Source: Platynereis dumerilii (taxonomy: Eukaryota > Annelida > Polychaeta > Phyllodocida > Nereididae). From it: DNA of 64,000 bases. The position numbers and the translations under genes were made by a program. Each line of letters opens with the position of its first letter. Within the stretch, counting starts at the first letter, position 1. The stretch is taken from positions 822,595 to 886,594 of the forward strand of contig JAPTHN010000113.1 of the NCBI GenBank assembly GCA_026936325.1, in the 5' to 3' direction. Shown in pieces: positions 1 through 10,900 of the stretch. Below the pieces are notes generated by a model. The model saw only the letters and a program-made list of their open reading frames with translations, was not told the origin of the DNA and did no database searches.

Positions 1-775
1 AGTGATATTTACATAAGGAGAATGCATGGACAATTATAACATAACTTTCCTTGGAATACCATGTAATTGCATTGATTTAGCCACGGTAGACTCATCTAAA
101 GCATATGACTGTTACTTTGCAATGGACATTGTTGCTTTTTTTAAACTTATGCAAGATGGACACAAAAATATTCAACATTTATGTGATATTTGTACAAGAG
201 AAATGCATGGATCGTTACCTTTCCTTGGAATACTATGTAGTTGCACTGAATTAGCCAAAGTATAGACTCATCTAAAGCAAATGGCTGTTATTTTGCAATG
301 GGCATTGTTGCATTTATATAAAGCTCATGCAAAATGGGCACAATAATATTTAATGTTTATGTGATATTTGTTAAAGAAAAATGCATGGACAGTCAACTTT
401 CCTTGGAATACTTTGTGCTTGCATTCATTTAACCAAGGTAGACTACTAGACTCATCTAAAGCGTTTGACTGTTACTTTGCAATGGACATTGTTGTTGCAT
501 TTATATAAACTTGTGCAAAATGTACACAATGATATTAAATATTTATGTAATATATGTATAAAAGAAATGCATGGACAATAATAGGTTTCCTTGGAATATT
601 GTGTAATTGCACTGATTTAGCTAAGGTAGACTAGTGTAAAGCATATGACTGTTACTTTGCAATAGACATTTTTGCATTTATTTAAAACTTATGCATAATG
701 GGCACAAAATATTTAATGTTTGTACAGAGAAATTACCTTTCAATGGAATACTATGGCATTGTATTGTAGTGTGTA
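1..775. repeat. ~180-bp tandem repeat (satellite edge)
   Basis: The word ATGCATGGA recurs at about 22, 203, 381 and 567, so the period is roughly 178-186 bp. Each unit also carries CCTTGGAATA, TGCACTGATTTAG, a GGTAGACT word and GACTGTTACTTTGCAATGG. Units are diverged by point changes and small indels. The array starts before the window and decays near 760. Short open frames across it follow the repeat and are not genes. Confidence 0.85.
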
Positions 776-1761
776 TCTAGTGATTGGTCAGTGCTGCATA
801 ATTATATTTGTGGACATTCATGGCACCCATGCATTGCATTGCATTGCACAGGCCAGAAAGTAAATAAAAGTGTTGACCAAGAATTGACCAAGTCAATCGC
901 TGTAACCTGACACACACAGAAGCAGTTGATTTGTGCCATTGGATCTATTTGTTATTATTAGCATTGATTCACAGAGAGCATTTGATACTGACTATAACAA
1001 TTGATTGAGAGAACTAAATTAAGGAGAAAACTTCATTAAAAAAGTAAACTAGAAAAGTAGTGATTTGGAAAATTATCTGAGCCCAAGACAAAGCACTTGG
1101 TTCAGCAACATTGATTCCAGCAAAGTCTTTGACTCAGCAATTCAGCGACTGAATATATTTTCTCTGTATCATCATGGAAAATCATCACATCAAAAAAGTA
1201 CTGTCATTCTCAGCACTGTTGATAATACCGATGTAAGTATAGATAGATAGATAGATAATTTTATTTGTTTGGTTCATACATACATATTAAAGTATAAAAC
1301 ATCAGCTATAGCCTGACACCTTACGGTGTATTTGGCTTACAGATAAAATTTATACAGTTGCTAAATTTATTTTACATTATTGCAACAGTTAATTGGCACA
1401 TATCTATTACAAAATAATAAAAATGTACATAACAATGTTATTCCAATGCGAAATTTTGTTTCTGAATTTAAATTTTACAATATAAGAAATAGGGGAAACC
1501 GGGGTACAGTGAATCGCATACACAGTGAATCAGTTTAATTCTCACAATGCTCAAAGGCAATATTTCAACACATTTTCATTTTTTAATGTATTTTATGAGC
1601 ACTCAACAGAATCTTGTATAACATGTGATAAAACATTATATGCCATTTGGACATTATGAGATGAAATAGGATTTTTAACACGAAAACCTGGAATCTGCAC
1701 GATGTGAAAACAATATTCAATGTGTTTATGAAGTAGTACATTTTAAAAATTATTTAAGTAA
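776..1761. other. Intergenic or upstream stretch, no gene seen
   Basis: It contains a short ATTGC run near 832-846, a GATA microsatellite near 1238-1256 and AT-rich single-copy-looking sequence. No convincing exon was found. A phrase near 1493-1530 (GGGGAAACCGGGGTACAGTG) resembles a transposon end, but no partner end was found. Confidence 0.5.
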
Positions 1762-1982
1762 ATGTTGCCTGTAATTTTTTGGGTTTTTGTTTTCAGTGTT
1801 GGTGCCTGTTGGTTCAGGCGACCTGAAACTAGATGCTGCACAGAAATTGGTAATGGCGTCTGTTTTGAACGAGAAGTAGCTGCCACATTTCCAACTTGCC
1901 CGAAGAATTTTGCTCACAAATTTACACTTTTCACAAGAACAAACAATGAAACAGGAACTGTGTTCACGAAAAATAGCATACC
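1762..1982 (+). CDS. Lipase exon 1: signal peptide and N-terminal region
   Basis: From ATG 1762 the frame reads MLPVIFWVFVFSVGAC, a good signal peptide, then a Cys-rich stretch and FAHKFTLFTRTN, the usual N-terminal lipase strand. A is at -3 of the ATG. A rival reading is a splice acceptor TTTTGTTTTCAG ending at 1796, so that the exon starts at 1797 and the signal peptide lies upstream. Both fit the sequence. The donor is ATACC|GTGAGT after 1982, phase 2. Confidence 0.75.
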
Positions 1983-4900
1983 GTGAGTTTTTTAAATCAT
2001 CACTAATTTATAAGTTGTTGATGAGGGATGGCAAACATCGTGCGGAAAAGAGATTCTGTTGTTTTGTTTAAAAAAAAAAACAGAAAAGTTACATGCATAT
2101 GAATAATATGGCATATAGTTGTTAGTAATAAAGATGTAATAAATATAACATGACAGAAAAAATTTACATTACAATATTATGCATTTGTTTGAAAAAGGTA
2201 TTATATACAATTCAAACAAGAACTCGCAGATGACCAATTGGCCATTGGCTTTTGTTTATCGTTTTGAGGTTAGCTTTGTAACACATGTCTAAACCAGTGC
2301 AAGCGTATACAAATGAATGGTTTTAGGAATCTGATTCAATGCAACATCTACTAATAATGAGAAGGTGTATGAAATATATTATTATTCATTACATGGTGGT
2401 CTAGCAAGATTGCATTGGGACAAGTTGAGCAAGGAAGTTCTTCCATAAATAAATCTAGCCTACAAAATGTAATTTCAGCTCTGAATTCAGCAACAACAGA
2501 CAAACTATTTTCATAGTCCATGGGTGGAGGGAAACTGTTGGAGGTCTATACACAACTATGAAGGACAAACTGCTCGAGGCTGTGAGTAAAAATGGTTTAT
2601 AACATACAAATATGGCATGGTATGAGTGCAATATGAAAATTTATTAGCACGAGGAAATTCATATCGAATGAGGGTGCAGTATTTCTTTTATTACATGACC
2701 ACTATGCTTCCAATATAATGTATCTGAAAACATTTTCAGAAAAAAAAGATTTGGGAAAAAAAAAAAGTTTTGGAATTTTTTTTTTTTAAATAAAAACTCA
2801 TTTTGCACTCGAACCATGCAATATAAAAAATTGGGAAAAAAAATTGTAAAAAATCTCATATTGCATTCAAACCATGCGATATGAGTATTTACGATGACGT
2901 CATGTGACTGATTTTGGCCAATCAGTATCACTCTAGCATAGTGGTCTTGTAATAATAAATTCTATTGACATTTTCCTTGAACAAAAATCATAAGATAAAT
3001 ACACTTCAGAAATTCATAACCAAATTAAGGTAGTGCTTCTGATTGCTCTGTATCAGAGGTTGCCAAATCATGTTTACCTCACCTAAGGGTGGATGGGGAA
3101 ATCTGACCTGACAGCCACGCGAAGGCATCCAGATAAGCTGTGCAGCGCAATGGCAGTTATGCCACTTTTATAGACATTAGTATAGTTTTGTATATTTTTA
3201 TTTATCGATGAAGATGTCAAATCTCTAACACAATAACATGTCATGATGAATCTACATTTATTTATAGTCGTCAATTTCTTCCGTGTTTCTGAAACAAATC
3301 CCATTTATGGAAATAAATATTTATCATATCGTATTGTCTATGCAAAGAAAGCAAAATATAACATAATATACTGTTCCACACCTCAGTTACTGAAGCCTTT
3401 CTCTGAAAAGTAGGGGAAGACCATATCATAACAGGGGTGTGATTTTCAAATTTTGTGAGTGACTTCCAATATATCGTACGATGATATCTGATTAACTTCT
3501 TTTGAAGGGGGGGGGGGGTTGGGCTAGTGGTAGCATACTGGACTGCCAATCGCTGGGTCCAGGTTTCGAATCGAGCTCTTGCCGGGTCACCTGGGCCTAT
3601 GTTGGACGGCGGTTTCAATCCTTCGCTTCATTGCCATGTCCTCCTCCTGTCCTAATTAGCCTACCAAGTGCATAAATACAGGATGTAAAGCCCCAATCAT
3701 CCATCAATCTTCTTTTGGATTCCAGGAAGATTACAATATCGTAACAGTAGACTGGAGCGGAGGTGCTTCTGATTACTATTACGTTCAGTCCGCAGCAAAT
3801 GTTGTCTCAATGGGCGGCCTAGTTGGAGCAGTGGTCAACAGCATGAGACAGGTATCGGGTTCAAACCCCAACTATTGGTGCATCGGCCACAGCCTTGGTG
3901 CTCACTTGTGTGGCTATGCTAGTAGGACTGTCTTGCCACCATTGGATAGGATTACAGGTGAGTGCTTTTGATATCAATGTCGTAAGGTCGTTCTGTGCCA
4001 AATCATCAGATGTTTGAAGAATTTTTACCATGGGAGTGTTTGCACATAAGGAGAAAATAATTTCATGTTGTTGCAGGCCTTTCTCAAAGGATGATCTTCC
4101 TGGATATTCCAAGTCAATTTGTACCTTATTCTCCATAATTTGTATTTCTTCTATGATTTGTATTTCTTCTATTTCAGCATTCTTTCTGTCATTTGGCACA
4201 CTTATTTCTGCATTATTTCTGTCATTGGAATACCTATTTCTGCATTTTCTGTCATTGGTATACACATTTCTGCATTTTACTGTCATTTCCATAGGCCTAC
4301 CTATTTCTGCATCTTTCTATCATTAGCATACCTATTTTTGTATATTTCTGTCATTGGCAAACTTATTTCTACATTTTTCTGTCATTTCCATACCTATTTC
4401 TGCATCTTTCTATCATTAGCATACCCATTTTTGTATATTTCTGTCATTGGCAAACTTATTTCTTCATTTTTCTGTCATTTCCATACCTATTTCTGTATAT
4501 TTCTATCATTAGCATACCTTTTTTTGTATATTTCTGTCATTGGCAAACTTATTTCTACATTTTTCTGTCATTTCCATACCTATTTCTGTATCTTTCTATC
4601 ATTAGCATACCTATTTTTGTATATTTCTGTCATTGGCAGCTTATTTCTACATTTTTCTGTCATTTCCATTCCTATTTCTGCATCTTTCTATCATTAGCAT
4701 ACCTATTTTTGTATATTTCTGTCATTGGCAAACTTATTTCTACATTTTTCTGTCATTTCCATACCTATTTCTGTATCTTTCTATCATTAGCATACCTATT
4801 TTTGTATATTTCTGTCATTGGCAAACTTATTTCTACATTTTTCTGTCATTTCCATACCTATTTCTGTATCTTTCTATCATTAGCATACCTATTTTTGTAT

Positions 4901-7900
4901 ATTTCTGTCATTGGCCACTTCAGCAAAGCCTTCAGTGAATAGATCAGACACACCCACAAAGCTGGCCAATGAACAGGCCTTCACACATGTTATGCAAATG
5001 AGTTCGATTGCGACTATACGCACATTCCCATAAGATTCACAGGTACGATTCACACATCAATAGATTCGTCTCTCCAAGACCTTTAAAATGACGGGTCTTA
5101 CGTCTTTGGGAAGCAAATAGTTTTTACGCAAATCGCCATTAAACATTTGAAGTGGACAAAAATACTGCACGCTGATTGGCTGTGACTCTCTGACGCAAAA
5201 TCATATGATAATGTCCTACGATTGAGGGATTCGTCTAGGGTAGATTCTCTGGGTGTCATTGGCAAACTTATTTCTACATTTTTCTGTCATTTCCATTCCT
5301 ATTTCTGCATCTTTCTATCATTAGCATACCTATTTTTGTATATTTCTGTCATTGGCAAACTTATTTCTACATTTTTCTGTCATTTCCATACCTATTTCTG
5401 CATCTTTCTATCATTAGCATACCTATTTTTGTATATTTCTGTCATTGGCAAACTTATTTCTACATTTTTCTGTCATTTCCATACCTATTTCTGCATCTTT
5501 CTATCATTAGCATACCTATTTTTGTATATTTCTGTCATTGGCAAACTTATTTCTACATTTTTCTGTCATTTCCATACCTATTTCTGTATCTTTCTATCAT
5601 AAGCATACCTATTTTTGTATATTTCTGTCATTGGCAAACTTATTTCTACATTTTTCTGTCATTTCCATACCTATTTCTGCATCTTTCTATCATTAGCATA
5701 CCTATTTTTGTATATTTCTGTCATTGGCTAACTTATTTCTACATTTTTCTGTCATTTCCATACCTATTTCTGCATCTTTCTATCATTAGCATACCTATTT
5801 TTGTATATTTCTGTCATTGGCTAACTTATTTCTACATTTTTCTGTCATTTCCATACCTATTTCTGCATCTTTCTATCATTAGCATACCAATTTTTGTATA
5901 TTTCTGTCATTGGCAAACTTATTTCTACATTTTTCTGTCATTTCCATTACTATTTCTGTATCTTTCTATCATTAGCATACCTATTTTTGTATATTTCTGT
6001 CATTGGCTAACTTATTTCTACATTTTTCTGTCATTTCCATTCCTATTTCTGCATCTTTCTATCATTAGCATACCTATTTTTGTATATTTCTGTCATTGGC
6101 AAACTTATTTCGACATTTTTCTGTCATTTCCATTCCTATTTCTGCATCTTTCTATCATTAGCATACCTATTTTTGTATATTTCTGTCATTGGCAAACTTA
6201 TTTCGACATTTTTCTGTCATTTCCATTCCTATTTCTGCATCTTTCTATCATTAGCATACCTATTTTTGTATATTTCTGTCATTGGCAAACTTATTTCTAC
6301 ATTTTTCTGTCATTTCCATTCCTATTTCTGCATCTTTCTATCATTAGCATACCTATTTTTGTATATTTCTGTCATTGGCAAACTTATTTCTACATTTTTC
6401 TGTCATTTCCATTCCTATTTCTGCATCTTTCTATCATTAGCATACCTATTTTTGTATATTTCTGTCATTGGCAAACTTATTTCGACATTTTTCTGTCATT
6501 TCCATTCCTATTTCTGCATCTTTCTATCATTAGCATACCTATTTTTGTATATTTCTGTCATTGGCAAACTTATTTCGACATTTTTCTGTCATTTCCATTC
6601 CTATTTCTACATCTTTCTATCATTAGCATACCTATTTTTGTATATTTCTGTCATTGGCAAACTTATTTCTACATTTTTCTGTCATTTCCATTCCTATTTC
6701 TGCATCTTTCTATCATTGGCATGCCAATTTTTGTATATTTCTCTCATTGGCAAAACCTATTTCTACATTTTTCTGTCATTGATATACTTATTTTTGCATC
6801 TTTCTGTCAAAATTTGCATACCTATTTCTGCATCCTTTTCTCCATGTAATTTGTGAAATATAGCTTTAATCCTATAATATTTCAGGATTGGATCCCGCTG
6901 CCCCACTTTTCTATGGTATTGGGATAAGAAGTATTACAGCAAAATATGTGGACGTCATACACACCGACCGTAAGTAAATTTCAAAAACTTCCAATCCCAA
7001 ACACCATTAAAGGTTTATTACAGTAATGCACTTTGATAAAGAAAAATTGAGGATCAGTTCACCGTGAAAAATGCACTTTGTGATTCATGATACCTGATGA
7101 AGTGTCATCTTCCACACTTTCAACATGGGAAACATAGAGGCAGCTTGATTAGTCATGATCAAGAGAAGGCCATTTGACTTGTCATAACTGATTTTGGATT
7201 GAAAATCAGATGCACGATCCTTTTGTTTGGCTGTCACCAACAAGAGGGATAAGTCTCCTTAAATCAAATTAACTTTGAAAGTGTTTGGTATGATCATGAC
7301 AAATCATCTTTATGATGACACACATGAAGTGCCATTTTCACAGTGCAACAGTACACTCTTTTTCGGTATCAAAGTGCATCGCTGTAATGCAGGCGATAAG
7401 AACAGCATCAAAAATAGATTGTATGGCAGCAAATCCTCAACATTAATGACATTTGAGGTAATTTAGGAGTTGTTAACTTAAGGCCAAATAGTGCCAACCC
7501 AGGGGAAAAAAGAGTACATTTGAAGAGCTCAAATTATTTAGATTACCAAATATACTCCGATTGTACTGCAAAAATGCCTATACTTTTCTACAAGGGAGCG
7601 TGTTTGGAGCATACAAATTTGCATATATAGGGAGTATAAATGAAGCATAGTTTAAATAATTTGAGTGCTTCAAATGCACTCTTGTTTTCCTCTGGGAAGT
7701 TATTGAAATAATGAATCGAATAAATTTATTATATGATTTTATGGAGTTCATAATTTATATTATGAAACATTTTGTGTGTAATGTATGACTCTCATGTCTA
7801 TCAACTGTAGTGTCCTGAAAGTCTTTGGGTTGCCAATCTGAAATTATTGATGTATGGAAGTGGCACCCCTGACGGACTCAAGGATGATTCAAGGACCTTT

Positions 7901-10900
7901 GAGTTCAGTTGGGTCATTCCCACACTATGTAAGTCACAGCAATACTTCAAGGGTGTGACAATACGATTCCAAGGTCAAGTGAATGGAAGGAAGACATGCA
8001 AGTTTCAAGGTCATCACAGGCCCTGTGAATTACTACAATTAATATAATAATACCTTTATGGCACTAACAAGGCCATTCAGTTGTCATTCATGGTGCATTG
8101 GTCAAGTTGATAACTGGATATTGGCAGCACTTGGCAATATGGCTATTGGCAGTATTGGTAATATGTAATTTAACAATGCTGTCATTGTCAATAAAATAAG
8201 GCTTGAACCCAATTATACATGCATTAATAGTTGTATTATGCAATTTGTTGTGTGATTGTTATGTAAGTTGTTTTGTCATTATTACGTGGTTATGCAATAG
8301 GGTGGCCCAAAAAACAAAATCTATGATTTTCTATTCGCACACCCCCTCATTTTAGGAGAAATAGTGAAAAAAGCACCCTCTAAAAATTTCAAGAAAATAT
8401 ATCAAGTCTTAGTGGTCTCTCAAGGCCCCTCCATTCTTAGAAAAAAGGAAAATTTCAACCATTTTCGCCAATACGCGGTTCCTTATAACTTAGTAAATTT
8501 GTACAATACTGCATTTTTAATGCCATGGTTGGATAGGTCTCAAAAAGAGCTTCAATTTGCATACCAACATTATTGGTCTACGACAATATCTCAACTCCCA
8601 TGGGCTCTTTAGTTTACACTTTTCATGAATGAAATTGTAGCTGAACAACCGATCCTGATAAAAGAAAGGCTTTTAATTTTTTTCACTGGAAATTGCTGTG
8701 ATTCTTATTTTCCAAGTTCCAGAGTGACCAAATATTTAAAAAAAAAGATTTTTGACCATGGGAATGCCCGGTTTATGAGTGATGAAATTTTATGTTGAAG
8801 TTGTCGCAAACTCATAAAATAGCAGGGGGGAATTGTAATATTTCAAACTAATATCTTCATCCAAATCTATTACATGGCAACATGATGGGTACCACTTGAA
8901 AGAGAATATTCTTATGTTTCACATGGTATCAAATCATGTTGTCCTACATTTAACTCCTGTGAAGTTAAACTATGAAATGTGACAGCCCCTCTCCGATGTT
9001 TTCAGCACTTTAGACAAAATGTAACATTAAACCTTTACTGCTCAAAAGGTGGGTTTCTCCAATGTAAAAAAAATTGTTAAATGCTTTATCTGGTCATCCT
9101 GCACTTTTGGCCAATAAGAACATGTTACTTGACAGTGAAATTAAATGGAAATCTTTTCTTGAACAGGTTTAGTCATTCAGCAACACTTTCGCACATAAGC
9201 ACTGTCAGCTGAAGAGTCCATGGGAGTTAAGATATCATCGTAGACCATTAATGTTGGTATGCAAATTGAAGCTAATTTTGTGACCTTTCCAACCATGGCA
9301 ATTAGAATGTTGTAGATTACAAATTGACAAAGTTGTGGTAAACCGCGTATTGGCGAAAATGGTTGAAATGTTTCTTTTTGGTGAGAATTGAGGGCCCTTG
9401 AGAGACCACTTAGACTTAACTGATTTTCATGAAATTTTAACAAGGTGCTTTTTTCACTATTTCTCCTAAAATGAGGGGGTGTGCATTACGTATTTCAGAA
9501 AAAAAAAATTTCCTATACACTTTTAGGCCACCCTATTATGCAATTTGTTATGGGTTTCTTGTGAATCTTGTTGATTTGTCAAGTTCTCTTACACTCTGCC
9601 TTGGGTTTAATCAACATTTATGTATCAGTTAGACACCGATTTCCGGTCGGGATCTAACTGTCTAAAATGCATGTTAGAACCCGACAAAGAGGTGTCTAAA
9701 GGCTGTTAATCAAACATCAAAGATGTTTCAAGGTTACACTTTGCATAGTTTTGTCCACAGTGACAAAATACACAGTTCTAAGTGGTTTTCTATAGCTGAC
9801 GGCAATTTTATTTTATATGAATTGACTTTTTCTGAAACATGTGCTTTCTCCAAGCCAATGTTTTGATCAAACAGGAAGACATGTACAGCGTGTACAGTGC
9901 TGCCACGTTGTTTCACCATGATACATCTTCCAACTCAACAGACTGAAAACTATTGAAGACTAACACAGAATTCGACTGAAACCCCAATTTTATGCAGTTT
10001 TCCTGAAATATCGATCTGACCTATTTTCTGATATTTAATAGTTGGATACACTCACAAAACCCCATGCTTTTAGCAGAAGAGTAAATATTTTGACACTCAC
10101 ATATTACGAATTTTAGAGTATGACAGTGAAACATGGTTCGAAACTAAAGAGTTTGACATTTCAGAAAAAATACAACTTACATTTCTTAAAGACGTCCTTG
10201 GTGCATGATATAAAAAGTCAACTTTCTCTGAATGTTCCTAAACTTCTTAAAACATGCTTCGATATCCAGATTGATCTGCATGAACAAAGCCACCCATGCT
10301 GGTATCCAAAATCTGTACAATGTCAAATGGTGTAGAAAGTGCAGGTGGTATAGCTGCTTCTATGAATGAATCTCTGCATGTTGAAGAAAGCTCAAACAAA
10401 ATCAGGCCTAGCGCATGAAATAAAAGTTTTATTTCAAAAGTAACTCAAATCCTAAACTTCGAACTTACAAACAATTCAAAAATGATTTGCGACAAGAACC
10501 CTATTTTGTCTCAACTATCTTAATTGTTTGCCTCAACATAGCTGTCTTGTTTATCTCAACAAAATGTCTTGTTATCTCAACAAACTATCTTGTTTGTTTC
10601 AACTTAGCTATCTTGTTTATCTCAACATAGCCATCTTGTTTATCTCAACATAGCCATCTTGTTTATCTCAACATAGCTATTTTGTTTGTCTCAACGTAGC
10701 TATCTTGTTTGTCTCAACATAGGTATCTTGATTATCTCAACATACCTATCTTGTTTGTCTTAACAAAGATATCTTGTTTATCTGAACATAGCTATCTTGT
10801 TTGTTTCAATATAGCTATTATATCTTGTTTGTCTCAACAAAGCTATGTTGTTTGTCTCAACATAGCTATCTTCTTTGTCTCAACATAACTATCTTCTTTG

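Noticed and set aside
1065-1250. 61-aa open frame upstream of the lipase
   Set aside because: It ends in a GATA microsatellite and shows no domain, and there is no splice link to 1797 in frame that I could support.
4119-4697. Long open frames (up to 258 aa) rich in Phe/Tyr/Ile, looking like multi-pass membrane proteins
   Set aside because: They follow the 93-bp satellite, whose period is a multiple of 3. They have no unique sequence or start context.
7847-8047. 66-aa open frame as an extra lipase exon
   Set aside because: Exon 4 joins exon 5 in phase with the family sequence, so no exon is missing between them. No lipase similarity and no clear splice sites.
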